From Monoplex corrugatus (Eukaryota > Mollusca > Gastropoda > Littorinimorpha > Ranellidae): a stretch of 64,000 nucleotides of DNA. Positions 1 to 11,416 of this stretch are shown piece after piece (the stretch's first letter is position 1; every line of letters starts with the position of its first letter). The stretch spans positions 86,423,079 through 86,487,078 of the forward strand of contig CM060315.1 in NCBI GenBank assembly GCA_030674185.1, in the 5' to 3' direction. Below the pieces are notes generated by a model. The model was not told the origin of the DNA. It saw only the letters and a program-made list of their open reading frames with translations, and did no database searches. The position numbers and the translations under genes were made by a program.

Positions 1-100
1 CAAATCTGATAAAATGTATAAAAACAGTAGGTACTCAAAAACGTAGATACGAACTGGCCGAAATTAACAAAATCTTGCCTCAGCGCATAACATTTCCTGT

Positions 101-113
101 GTGTGAGAGAGAG

Positions 114-190
<77 letters not shown>
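101..190. repeat. (GA)n microsatellite
   Basis: A nearly pure GA dinucleotide run with a few GAAAAG and GGA interruptions. No gene overlaps it. The sequence before it (1-100) shows nothing recognisable. Confidence 0.95.
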
Positions 191-193
<3 letters not shown>

Positions 194-534
194 GAACAGA
201 ACTGGAAAAAAAAAAAGAAAAGAAAAGAGAAATTGAAGCCGAAGTTAATACAATTTCAAACAAAGATAGAAGTTGAACATTGTTGCTGGGTATCAGTGTT
301 TATGTGGCCGGAATGTGCTCCTGTATGTCTGTCTGTACGCAGACTGTTATCTTTCCCTGTTCACTATTCATTGCCTGTCTGAATGTTTCCATCATTCTGC
401 TGGAGTCAGGTTAGTATTTCATTGGTCTCCTTCTCCCCTCCCCGTCCCCAATTAAAGACCTTGTCAGTTCACAGGGTTTTGCGCGGGCTCAGAGAGCTCG
501 GGGAGTTTAAACGAAAAAACATACAAACACAGGC

Positions 535-650
535 ACGGATACACACACACATACACACACACACACACATATACACAGACACACACACACAGACACACGC
601 ACACAAACACACACGCAGACACACACGCAGACTCACAGACACACATACAC
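535..650. repeat. Imperfect (CA)n microsatellite
   Basis: CA repeats interrupted by AT, AG and CG steps. The Thr/His and Cys/Val-rich open frames across it are by-products of the repeat. Confidence 0.9.
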
Positions 651-694
651 ATTACCAAAACACCTGCTTTCAGCCAATTTATCCTGCTCAATGA

Positions 695-870
695 AAGATC
701 CAGGAAGTCTTGCTACCCCTTTTCTGCCTAAGTTTTGTATAGTTGTTCTTTGTTGTCTTTTGTTTCTGCCTGATGAAGGCCAGTTGGCTGAACAGTTTGT
801 CTTGTTTTATGTATTTGATACGCGTTCTGATTCTGGTTATGCGTTTCTGGTTTCTGTTTCCTTAAACGTT
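695..870 (+). mobile_element. Non-LTR/Penelope-type 3' tail fragment with hammerhead-like motif
   Basis: This segment resembles the last 130 bases of the window (63860-63990). Both carry a core of the form GAYRAAGGCCAGTTGGCYGAA followed by a T-rich stretch and a TACGCGTTC-like block. In this copy CTGATGA (770-776) is followed by a short GGCC/GGCT stem, GAAC and GTC (799-801), which is the order of hammerhead ribozyme elements, but one A of the GAAAC box is missing. At 63.8 kb the same tail follows the C-terminus of a CR1/L2-like reverse transcriptase, so the segment is probably the 3' end of a dead retroelement. No RT coding sequence is visible upstream here. Confidence 0.45.
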
Positions 871-1780
871 AAAAGTCATTTTGATTCAAACTCCAAGTCC
901 AAACTTATCTATTTATGACCAAGGCGAGGGTTTTCTCTGAAGCCCCCTTCGTTTTCTGCGTCATTCTTGGCATTTCTGATAAATTCCCTTCACAATAATC
1001 TGTGAGTCGATAGCTTGGTGTCTTTTCCCCACAAAGCTGTACTGAAGCTGGCTGAATGAAGCAGTAATGTTATGTAACTGTGTGGGCTCGTGGCATGTCA
1101 AAACACACAGTTCTGTACCATTCAGTCTGGTACTCGACTGATTCACAAAAAATGACGCCTACGATAACATCTCACTTCCATGGATTGATTCATCTTCACA
1201 AATCCGCTGCAAGTGTCCATGTCTCACATACATGCAAGATGATGGAATGTACCAGCGCACGTAAGAGCGTGAGTGGGTCATGGAGATGTTTTTGTCTGTC
1301 CGTCAGAATTTTTTCTGGATATTGCTATGTTGTCTTTGTTGTCCGTGAAAGGATTTCTGGTTTGGAACCCTCATTGCTAATGATGCATCCCAAGTACGTA
1401 AATCGTCCAAAAGTTCCTTGTTTCAAACAAAGACAGAAATGTGATGTTTACAAATCAAAACTACACGCGATATTTTAGATGTGACCGAGGTAAAAAGGCC
1501 TTGAAAAAGTTCTTACAGAAGATGCACACCACTCTCACTCCCCCAAAAGTGCTTGTTTTGTTCCTAACTTATGTCAGTTGCCGTTTGATTGGATTGAAGA
1601 ATCTTGTTCGATGTCGGCAATTGACTAGGCAAGGTTTACTTTAGTGCAATTCTTTCTCGCCGCGGGCAAGTTCGACTAGAACTGATAGAATTGTGAAACG
1701 TGCAATCCAGTCACCGTTTATTAAGCTAGAAAATGGTCACTGCATCATTAACTGGTAACTATTGTCCTTTCATTTCTTCC
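871..1780. other. Stretch with no recognised feature
   Basis: No domain, repeat family or RNA gene was recognised. A plus-strand open frame of 132 codons (1080-1478) has no motif I know and no splice or promoter context supporting it. Confidence 0.5.
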
Positions 1781-1782
1781 AT

Positions 1783-1850
1783 TTAATGTTGCTTATAGCT
1801 CAGCCGACCACTAGGGCCATATCAGGGCTAACACCACATTAAAAACAACT
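1783..1850 (+). repeat. S3 repeat, head fragment
   Basis: The sequence CAGCCGAC ... GCCATATCAGGGCTA matches the first 45 bases of the S3 family defined at 33903-34445, 44815 and 56543. The rest of S3 does not follow, so this is a fragment. Confidence 0.45.
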
Positions 1851-1977
1851 CCAAGTCTAATTAAAAATCCAGCAGTTCAAAATCAATCACCTGATTAGCC
1901 TTTCAAGTCTGAAATGCACTTATAAATCTTTCCCATACAAATATAGTCGTAATGAGATTTTGCAGTATGCAAAGGCC

Positions 1978-2567
1978 AGATTGAAGAGAGTTTTAGAGAC
2001 TGCACCGTCAGCTTCACCACCAGGTACAGACTGTACAAGTCATTGGTAATCTCCATCCTCCTCTACCGGTGTGCACTGCCTGCTCGAGTGAAGTGTTTGT
2101 TCAAGAAAGATTCACTGAACCCAGACAACTCCATATGCGCTACACTCAAATCTTTCTGCAATTGTCAGACAGACTCCCTCAGTCTAGCAATTCCCTATGT
2201 TCTAGCAAGAAACTGATATGGGGCGGGGGGAGGGACAAATGTATCAAACACTAATACCACCAGAATGATGGAAACATTAAGGTGGGCAGTGAAAAGGCCA
2301 GCTTTTAGAATGTTTCAGGCTGGGATTGACATCAGATCTGGAGTCCATGGCTATCAAAATGACCAAACAGCGCGCAGGTGGAAAAAGACCTGTGGCCCAT
2401 ATGAGGGCTGAATCCACAAGCACTGCGTAATGAGCATGGTGTTTTAATAATTGAGCTAATGGACAAAAAGATTGCTGGTGGACTCAGAGAACAACTTTCA
2501 GGCCTTTCAGATCAAGTGTATGAGGGAATGTCTTCGCTTGTCTTACCTCGAAAATGCTACCAATGAG

Positions 2568-2568
<1 letters not shown>
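1978..2568 (+). mobile_element. Non-LTR retrotransposon RT C-terminus, interrupted by an S2 SINE
   Basis: Translation before 2085 gives RLYKSLVISILLYRC, the conserved post-palm block (YKSLVxSILLYGCExW) of a common invertebrate LINE. Translation resumes at about 2476 with LVDSENNFQAFQIKCMREC and then LRLSYLENATNE, matching the family block (LxDSExRIQAFExKCLRxLL, then RISYLE). The 390 bases between are an S2 SINE. The 3' side is cut by the GAT tail of the minus-strand RTE-A copy at 2571. Only about 70 codons survive and the element is dead. It is distinct from RTE-A. Confidence 0.7.
2086..2473 (-). mobile_element. S2 SINE inserted in a LINE
   Basis: On the minus strand a tRNA-like head (about 2470-2395, with ATTAGCTCA and a degenerate B box TGGATTCAGCC) is followed by a body that matches the plus-strand copy at 21822-22195. 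Shared blocks include the CATTCTGGTGGT segment and the GTAGCGCATATGGAGTTGTC end. This copy contains an internal G-rich run (GGGGCGGGGGGAGGG on plus, 2220-2234) at the position where array A expands in the 14-17 kb copy. Target-site duplication could not be defined. Confidence 0.65.
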
Positions 2569-2570
<2 letters not shown>

Positions 2571-2598
<28 letters not shown>

Positions 2599-3800
2599 CA
2601 TCATCGTCATCGTCATCGTCATCATCATGTGCTCTGCCGCATAACGATGGAGATCATGGCCCTCCATACGAATCTACCCTTTGTCGCTGCAAGTACATCT
2701 CCCACCCTTCTGTTCTCAGCTACTCTGCAAGTCCGTCCAGTGTTTTCTCCCTGGGTCTAAATGGTGTTCTTTTCCCCTCCAGCTTTCCTGTTGTGACTAG
2801 GTGCTCTAATTTCTCTTGCTTCAAAAAATGTCCTATAAATGTTGATTGTCTCTTCCTAATCTTCTTTATCAATGTTCATCTTGTGTCTGCCTCCTTCAAG
2901 ACTGTCTCGTTTCTTTTCTTTGCTGTCCAAGGAACTCTCAACATTCTTCTTAGAAACCACATTTCAGTTGCTTCAATTTTGTTCTGACTTTGCGTGTTGA
3001 CTGTCCATGCCTTACAACCATATAACAGTATCGGTTCTATATAACAGTCAATAACTCTCTTTCTGACATGAATTATTAGGCATTTCTTGGTAACAACGCT
3101 TTTCATCATCTTGAATGTTGTTTTAGCTTGGCCGATTCCGCTGGCTTTTTCTGTTGTGCATCTGCCGTCCGGTGAGAGGACTGTTCCCAGATATTTAAAC
3201 TTATCAACGTGTCTCAATATTGTGCCATTTGCCGTTATTTTGCATGAGGGGGTTTCTTGTTTTGTTTTGCTTTGTTTTTCTTGTTGTTGTTGCTGTTGTG
3301 TTTACTGATTACCATGACTTTCAGTCTTTTTGCTATTTAACTCCAGCCCTTTATTTTTGCTTTTTATTTCTATTATATTCACAAGATTTTGGAGGTCCCT
3401 TTCATTTTTTGCATTTAGCACTGTGTCATCTGCGTAACGAAGATTGTTTAACAATTTTCCTCCAACCTTTATCCAAGGGCATTCTTCTAGGTTCATCATG
3501 ATGGTTTCGCCATAAAGTGTAAACAAATCTGGTGACAAAAGACATCACTGCCTAACCCCTGTTTTGATATTTTGAAAAGAGCATATATCGTTTTCTTTTC
3601 TCATTACTGCTGTTTGTTCTCAATACATACTTCTGATTATTCTTAGATCTTTTCCATCAACATTGAGCCTTTCCAATTCATTGATTATTCTTCGTGTCTT
3701 ACCTGATAAAAAGCTTTTGTACAATCAACAAAGCGTAAATGCAAATCCTTATGCAATTCAACTGACCTCTATGAGAGTTTTAAGGATGTGTATGACATTA
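2571..3800 (-). mobile_element. RTE-A retrotransposon, 3' half
   Basis: Reading the minus strand, the fragment runs from the RT region before motif B, through the catalytic box LRYADDTVL, to the C-terminal domain (RVIDCYIEPILLYGCKAWTV, then LRRMLRVPWTAKK) and 3' UTR. It ends in a (TGA)n tail at 2571-2630. A frameshift and stops separate the RT palm (3302-3538) from the C-terminal block (2876-3217). The family is placed in the RTE/BovB group because the endonuclease, RT and C-terminus of its copies follow the BovB order and motifs. Non-functional. Confidence 0.8.
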
Positions 3801-3834
3801 ATCAACGTGTCTCAACGTTGACCTCAAATGCGGC

Positions 3835-6245
3835 ACGCAGGCCCACCGGCGTGTGGATATGCCCTGGTGCCTACGAACCAGACCCCCCAGCTATGGGTAA
3901 ATAGCTCCACTGCCTTGTGGACATCTCGGGAGAGAATAAGGCTAAGGGAGTTAACCCTGAAAAAATCACCCTACTGCCTTGTAGGTTGTCGTGCGAACGA
4001 CAAAGGGTAGCGGAGAGACCGTAAACAAACCGATGGAAGGCAACGGGAAACCACCATTGTACTATCCCAAGATATCATGGCCAGACAATCCAATGAAAAA
4101 AGTGTAACGACGAAAATAGGGGCTCCCATGGAGCACCTTCGTCCGGTAGGGACCGTCATGCTGCGCAGGTGACACCAGACCGTCAGTAAGCTACTGCGTT
4201 CAACCTCAACCTCAGAAAAAAAAAAAAACACCAAAATTGCAACATGGAACATTAGAACATTGTTGCAAAAAAGGTAAATTAGACAATATCAAAATGGAGA
4301 TGGAAAGGCTTAACATCAGTATTTTAGGGCTAGGGGAAGTGAGATGGAAGGGGGCAGGCATGATAACATCAGGAGAGTATACAGTGATATATTCTGGTGG
4401 TAATTCACATGATTGAGGAGTAGGCATCGTAATGGACAGAGACAAATCAAAAGCTATTAAGGGATCCTGGGCTGTGTCCAACAGAGTTTTGCCAGTTAAC
4501 TTGGGAGGCAAACCATTTGATATCAACATCATTCAGGTGTACGCACCAACATCCGCAAGTACTCAGGAAGACATCGACAACTTCTACGAAGTATTAGAGA
4601 TGGCCAAGGCCCAATGTAAATCAAAAGAAATTACAACAATAATGGGAAATTTTAATGCTAAATTGGACAGGATAGGGTAGAGGATATAGTTGGACCTCAT
4701 GGCCTTGGTACACAAAATGAAAGGGGAGGGAAACTTGTAGAATGGGCACAGATAAATGAGTTCATAGTAGGAAACATCTGGTTTGAACAACCTAATAGAA
4801 GAAAATGGACTTGGATGAGTCCAGGAGATAATACCAAAAATCAGATTGACTACATCCTGATCAATAAAAGATTTAGAAATTCTTTACTGTCAGCAAAAAC
4901 ACTACCAGGCGCAGACTGCAACAATGACCACAATCCTGTAGTGGGAAGATTCAGGCTGAAATTAAGGAAAAGGAAACAGACCAAAAGCAGCATCAAACTA
5001 AATCTTGGACTCTTAAAGTCAGATGAAGTGATACGTAAAAAAATTAATGTACATGTTCAAAACAAATTCAGTACTCTGGAAGACGTTGGTGACTGTGAGG
5101 AACAATGGACAAAGTTGAGAAATTCGATAAATGAAGCTTGTGAAGAAATCCCTAAAGTAGATAGAAAAGCAAAAAAGAACTGGATGATAAAAGAAATTTT
5201 AGGCTTGATGGAGGAACGAGGAAGGCAAAGAGAAACGAGGAGATAAACAAGAAGATAAACAAAGAAATCAGGAATAGGTGCAATGAAGCTAAAGAAACTT
5301 GGCTGAAAACAAAATGCAAAGAAACAGAAGACCGACACAAAACGGATCCTCAGGGTATGTACAGACGAATTGAAAAACTTATCCACAGGAAAAATACATG
5401 CACATCAAGTGGTTGTTAAAATCGAAAGATGGTACACTTATCATGAAAAAAGACAAATTATTGGACAGATGGGGATAGTACATTAAAGACCTTTTTGAAG
5501 ATGACAGAAATGAAGAACACATTATAAGAAAGAACGTTGAAGGACCACCCATAATGAAAGATGAAGTTACAATGTAGAGCAGCACTGAAAAAGATGAAAC
5601 CAGGAAAAGCCTCAGGACCAGACAACATTACTACAGAGATGATTGAAGGCCTGGAGGAATTCGGCATTGAAAAAATAACAGTCCTCCAAAATGAAATTTA
5701 TGACACTGGAAAAATCCCCAAAGATATGTCAAAATCAATTTTCATTGCACTTCCAAAGAAGACAGGGGCTATAGAATGCGAACTCCATCGCACAATCAGT
5801 TCGATGAGTGATGTAACAAAAATCCTATTAAGAATAATCATGATGAGAAAAGGAATAGAATCAAAAGAGAAATAGCAGAAGAACACTGTGGATTTGTGGA
5901 AGGGAAGGAACTATTAATGCCATATACATCCTAAGAACTACAATAGAGAGGTCAATCGAGATGAATAAGGATTATATTTATGCTTTGTTGATTATACCAA
6001 GGCTTTCGATCGGGTAAGACACGAAGAATTGATCAACCAACTAGAAAGACTTAATATTGATGGACAAGATCTACGAATAATCAGAAATATGTATGGGGAA
6101 CAAACAGCTGCAATGAGAATAGAAAACGATATAAGCTCTTTCCAAAACATCAAAAGAGGAGTCAGACAAGGTTGTGTTTTGTCACCAGATCTGTTTTCAT
6201 TTTTCATGGAAAACCTAGAGGACGTTGGTGCATATACGTGAATAT
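3835..6245 (+). mobile_element. RTE-A retrotransposon, longest 5' copy (5' UTR, endonuclease, RT)
   Basis: About 380 bases of 5' leader (3835-4215) are followed by an AP-like endonuclease: ATWNIRTLLQK near 4240, then VRWKGAG, QVYAPTSAS, IMGNFNAKLD and, in another frame, NQIDYILINKRFRNSL and ADCNNDHNPVVGRFRLKL. The EN-RT linker (WTKLRNSINEACEEIP) leads to RT: KMKPGKASGPDNITTEMIE, IFIALPKKTG, motif A YTKAFDRVRHEEL and motif B RGVRQGCVLSPDLFS. The copy stops just after motif B near 6240, so the YADD box and C-terminus are lost. At least four frameshifts or stops break the frame. It lies head to head with the minus-strand copy at 2571-3800; both contain about 90 codons around motifs A-B, so they are either separate insertions or an overlapping inversion. 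Confidence 0.85.
3986..4003 (+). other. Perfect hairpin with GNRA loop in RTE-A leader
   Basis: TTGTCGTGCGAACGACAA is a perfect 7-bp stem closed by a GCGA tetraloop, a stable RNA fold. It lies in the leader of the longest RTE-A copy, about 230 bases upstream of the endonuclease. The other copy with leader sequence (11998-14090) is cut before this point, so conservation cannot be tested in the window. Confidence 0.5.
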
Positions 6246-6254
6246 ACGTGGATG

Positions 6255-6540
6255 ATGTTGATATGAAATGACTTGCCATCCAGTCTAACTGATAAAACTT
6301 GGTCTGACACAGCCCAGTGTCCTTTGATCGACTTTGATTTGTCCCTTCCCACTGTGATGCCTACTCCTCTTCCATGTCTGTCTCCACCAGAATATAATTT
6401 TATAATTTTACATATATGTTTGCTGATGTTATCATGCCTGCCCCCTTCGATCTCACTTCCCCTAGTCCTAAAATATTGACGTTAAGCCTTCCCATATCCA
6501 TCTTGACATTTTCGAATTTTCGCTTCTGCAGCAATGTTTA
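6255..6540 (-). mobile_element. RTE-A endonuclease fragment
   Basis: The reverse complement matches 4255-4530 of the plus-strand copy: start of the endonuclease (LLQKRKFENVKMDMGRLNV), the LGEVR box and the block just before the QVYAPTS motif. It is inverted relative to the neighbouring 3835-6245 copy and only 15 bases away. No RT follows. Confidence 0.75.
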
Positions 6541-6544
6541 TTTT

Positions 6545-7480
6545 TTGTGTCCCGCTATCGTTTAACAAGAAAATCAGTGAAGATATGGATTTGTTTAGAA
6601 CAGACCCTGGATTGAAGACAGGCGCAGTTCTTCACTTCATAATAGTGTTTGATAATATGTATGTTAGTCAACACTTTACCAAACAGTTCTGCTCTCAAAA
6701 AAGAAATGAAGTCAGATATAAAATTGAAGAGAACATTGCAAAATGAAAAGAAACTATATCAATTTTCAAGCAGATTGGATGTCTTATTCTCTAATTATTA
6801 ATTTCTCCATTGCAGTTTAATCGCCGAAGACTCTTCTTAGCACGTTATGTCCAACTTGTTAGTAGCAATGATGATGTGAGGTTTCTTGGGCAACCATGAC
6901 CTCAAGACATATTACATTCTGTATGGTATCTGGCCAACTCTTGATGCTCTGGAACCCCTCACACCTGCTTCTGGCAGGTCTGTGAAGAAGGAAAGAATTT
7001 TTTTTGTGCTCTGGCCAGCTGGTCCAAGCTTGAGCTCCAAACAACATGGCTCTATCATTCTCGTCTGTAACTTCGTGACCCCCGTCACACATGCGCTCAC
7101 CCTTCGCCGTATTGCGTGGTAACTGTTTTGAAAAATAGACTGCCAGGGGGCAGCAGTATTGAAACGCCCAGCAATAAACAATAAACAAAATCCGTTTTGG
7201 AGTGTCGTAAAGTGACCCTAACAAAATGCTGTGGCTACGAAAGGAGCTGCTTTTGTCAAGAAGTTCGGTCAGTGTAGAACACACGGAATGAGCGTCTGTT
7301 ATTTCCAACATCAATATCACTTAGCGACAGTAACCATTTGGAGTCACTGGTCTCCCCTTCGTGGTTGTCACTCCACCGGCAAAGTTGGAATTCGTTCGTA
7401 CGTAAGCTGGAAATGTTAAAGTCCTACACCATTTCCTCGATTAAATGAACACTTTTTTTCCCAACCCCAGTTAGAGTGTA
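6545..7480. other. Stretch with no recognised feature
   Basis: A minus-strand open frame of 153 codons spans 6859-7320. Its product has a run of charged and polar residues but no motif that I recognise, and no splice sites or start context distinguish it from chance. The rest shows no repeat or RNA. Confidence 0.4.
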
Positions 7481-7980
<500 letters not shown>

Positions 7981-8030
7981 CTTCTCCTTCTTTCCTCCTC
8001 CTCCTCCTCCTCTCTCTCCCTCTCTGGGTG
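7981..8030. repeat. (CTC/CTT)n pyrimidine tract
   Basis: A short run of CTC and CTT triplets that directly follows the (CA)n block. Confidence 0.85.
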
Positions 8031-8284
8031 AATTCTAGCCTGGGACCAATACGCATTTTGGGGCTGTGTGGCAATTAGGAAACTTATTTGTAATGTTCTC
8101 ATGCCAGTCAAGTCCACCAACCATGGGATGTGACATACAAAATACACCGGGACACTGGGACTGTTTGTGTCAGTACCAGTGAAAACTCTTTCGCGGTACG
8201 CCTCCAGTGCAGCAAGAAAAATACGGTGGTTTAAAGTTCATAACATGGATGGCTGGTCACGGTGACAACTTCCTTCTCATGTCA

Positions 8285-8880
8285 GGTATTGTATTAATCC
8301 TGGACCGAAGGTGGACAACTCTTTAACAAAACTAGCAAAGACAGTTGTCTCGCGCACACCAGAGACGCATGGGGTAGCAAATGTGCAACAGGTAATGAAA
8401 GAGATGACCGTCTTTATCAAGCTGTGGAAACAATGGTCAAAGTTGTCAAAGACCTGCAGACATCGCAACAATCTGTATCAGCACGTACTGAAAGAAAGCT
8501 GGAGGTAATGGATAAAAGTTCATGTGCCGCATAAATGGACTCTCCAACAAGTGTGACGATCTGCAGTGTGACAATCGACGCAATCCACGAATCATGCAGC
8601 ACTATGACGGAAAACAACGATGTCCTGAAAAGGCCGGATTGACGCCCTGGAAGCAAAAGTGGACTCCAAAGAAAATCAAAGCCACAGGAACAATCTATTG
8701 GTGTTTTTGAATTACTAGAACAGTTACAGAATTGTGGGCGGACTACAAGAGAAAGCGCGGGATATTATGAAGCATGAATTAAAAGTAATTGACACCACTC
8801 TCATCGAACGTGCACACAGAGTGGAAAAACATCATTGTAAAGTTCTGATCACTTTAACAAAGAGAACTGGTTGAAAGTAA
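8285..8880 (+). mobile_element. LINE ORF1-like (nucleic-acid chaperone) fragment
   Basis: Across several frames the plus strand reads as a coiled-coil-like region followed by DALEAKVDSKENQSHRNNLL and then IERAHRVEKH. This order (coiled coil, LExxxDxLENxSRRNNLxxxG, ERAHRV) is typical of ORF1 proteins of L1/Tx1-like non-LTR retrotransposons. Frameshifts and stops break it, and no endonuclease or RT follows. Assignment rests on these two short motifs. Confidence 0.55.
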
Positions 8881-9155
8881 TAAAAAATAAAACACACAAA
8901 AAACAAAACAAACAACAACAACAAAAGAAAGAAACTCCGTAATTTAAACACTTGTATTCATGGAGACTTTTCCCGCTCAGTCAGGAGAAAAAATCTACAA
9001 GGGCTGTTATGATCTGTGCGTGAGCATGGTACAGGAGTTTATCTCAGGGTTGACAAAACTGCTTGCGATGGTATGACCTATACTGTTCAATTTCCATACC
9101 CAGACGACTTTCTTGTTTTTGTCTGCTTGATGGCTACTTCAGTTTCTCTTAAAAG
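8881..9155. other. A-rich stretch, nothing recognised
   Basis: AAAC/AACA-rich sequence (8885-8935) followed by low-complexity-free sequence without a recognisable feature. Confidence 0.4.
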
Positions 9156-9312
9156 TGGTTCTGATTCTGATTCTGGACAGTTCCGGTCAGGGTATAGAGT
9201 GTCTTGAAGGCTACTGTCGCTAAAAAGAATGGTTGGTTCTGATTCTGATTCTGGACAGTTCCGGTCAGGGTATAGAGTGTCTTGAAGGCTACTGTCGCTA
9301 AAAAGAATGGTT
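9156..9312. repeat. Perfect 78-bp tandem duplication
   Basis: The 78-bp block 9156-9233 is repeated base for base at 9234-9311. Two copies without a mismatch indicate a recent duplication or an assembly artefact. Confidence 0.9.
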
Positions 9313-9775
9313 TTCATGTCTTGAAAATCATCAGCTGTGTAACCTATACAGTGAGTATAAAAGTTGTCTTGAGAAAGAATAATATATTGAATCAATCAAC
9401 TACAGAACCGTCCTCTCACGGTTTCGAATCATTGTCTTGGGTGACCTACCTAGCTGTATTGCTGTTTTGTCTAATAGTGCAGTTGGAAGGAAAAAAAATG
9501 ATTGCATGAGTGTGAATGATTACGAAAGCTTACATGTAATGTGGTACGCGTGTTGCGTGCCCTTACGTGTGTGTTTCTTAAGTATCATTTATTTAAGGGA
9601 TAATTCAAGTCTTTAACGATGCTGGTTTCAATACGACGTCTGCCCATATACGTTTGCTATGCAATGTATTGCGGTTACCTAAGTTTTCTGCTTTTGTAAA
9701 ACTGCTGTAACCCCTATTGTCAGGGGCTGTTGGCCCTACACAATAACTTTCGTGTTCGTGTTTTTCGTGTTCGTG
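9313..9775. other. No recognised feature
   Basis: No coding motif, repeat or RNA gene was recognised. A short GTGTTCGTGTTTTTCGTG direct repeat occurs near 9755. Confidence 0.4.
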
Positions 9776-10035
9776 TTCTCTCTCTCTCTCTCATTCCCCT
9801 CTCTCTATCTGATGCTACTATCTTTCTTTGTCTCTGTCTGTCTGATTCTCCCTCTCCTCTCTGTCTGATTCTGGAGTAATAGTTTTTTGAAGTTTCTCTC
9901 TCATGCTACTATCATTTTCAGTTTTTCAATAAAGCTTGTGAAGTCTGAAGTTTCTCTGTCTCTCTATCTGTCTGTCTGTCTCACTGTCCATATCTGTATT
10001 ATCTTTCTGTCTGTCTCACTTTCTCTTTATCTGTC
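9776..10035. repeat. CT/TCTG-rich low-complexity tract
   Basis: Alternating CTCTCT, CTGTCTGT and CTATCT motifs on the plus strand with short unique interruptions. Confidence 0.8.
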
Positions 10036-10095
10036 TTTCTCAGGTGGTCTTTATGTCTGTCTGTTTCAGCCTGTGTCTCTTAGCCTGGCTTTCTG

Positions 10096-10136
<41 letters not shown>

Positions 10137-10262
10137 ACCACACACGAACGCACGCACGTAGGTACACCCACATACAAACACACAAGCACGCACACACACA
10201 CGCGCCCACACACACACACACACGCGCGCGCGCGCACACACACACACACACGTACACACGGT
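10096..10262. repeat. (CA)n microsatellite with CG core
   Basis: CA repeats with ACGC variants and a CGCGCGCGCG core near 10222-10234. Confidence 0.95.
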
Positions 10263-11400
10263 GGAAAGTTTAGAGTATCCAGCAAGAAACGAAATGTCCT
10301 AGGTCTGAAAACCCCTTCTCCACAAAACAAAACGCTCGATGATAACAAGCTTTTCCTACGACAACAATTGTATGCAGCGATCTCTAACAGTGTAGAAAAC
10401 TGAATGGCTCTGTAAAGAATGACAGATAACATAATGGCCTCTTCACTAGGAGAGAGAAAGTGGGGTTGGGGCACACAGAATTAAGACTACAATGGATCTG
10501 TTTGGTTGCTTTAAGCGTAAACACAAAGAGTGGTCAAGCCATGCCCATGAACTTCTTGTTATGCTATATAGAGCAATAAAAGCTGACCATGAAGAGGACC
10601 CAAGGTCTACCAAACTTCAATAGCTTGTAGGAAGATGTCATTCAGTTAAACAGCTCAAAGATAAATTGCAGTTTTCTTTAAAAGTTTATGTATTTATGTA
10701 TTTGCGGGTATGACCGTCATCCATCCCGCCTTAAACCCAGTACAAAACCGTATTTGGGGAGCTAAGAAGGGACTCAAAAAGAATTACAGGTGAACGATCT
10801 CGAAGGCAGAAGGAAAAGAGAGCATGACAGGAAAGTGGAACCCCAACCACCTAAACTCAAACTAGACAGCTCCTCTGGCTCCACAACAAACGAGGGCCTT
10901 CATTTTTGTATTCGCAGCACCCTCCGTGGGTTGATGCTTATGATAAAAGGGATAATGATATGGTTTCACTGTTTCCATAAAAATCGTCAAGACTGTTCAT
11001 ATATGAACAATGACTAAGCCAAAAATAAAAAGTCATCAGTTTACAAAAGACCAAGAAAATTCGATTTGAAATATCAATTTCTCTGAAAACGGTCCAGATT
11101 TTGAGTGTTAACAGTCACTGTGATACTGAAAAATGTTCTGTACAAATAAACCTCTGGGAATGGCCAGGACATGGCACGTTCCGGCGGCCTTGCTAAATCA
11201 ACTCTCCAAGGAATTGCTGAGGGAGGGAGACAGAAGGGAACTCAGGAAAAAAATCACCAAAACCCGATGGTTGACAGCACTGTGGAATGAACAGAAAACC
11301 CATTCATACAGACCAAGGCACTGGCACACAAACAACAGAGATCGAGGAATTAGTGAACTTTCCTTTAGTCTGATGACCCAGTGATCTTTCACACACCAAA
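10263..11400. other. No recognised gene or repeat
   Basis: About 1.1 kb without a recognised domain, transposon or RNA. Open frames are below 90 codons and carry no known motif. GCAATAAAAG at 10573 resembles a polyadenylation signal, but no gene body was found upstream. Confidence 0.45.
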
Positions 11401-11416
11401 GGGAATAGAAATAGGA

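Noticed and set aside
1080..1478. Plus-strand frame of 132 codons
   Set aside because: No recognisable domain and no gene context.
3835..3890. HDV-like ribozyme at the RTE-A 5' end
   Set aside because: GCACGC and GCGTGT can pair but enclose only about ten bases, too few for the P2/P3 arrangement, and no further helices fit.
6859..7320. Minus-strand frame of 153 codons
   Set aside because: No motif, signal, splice context or homology that I can recognise; kept only as a note in an unassigned stretch.
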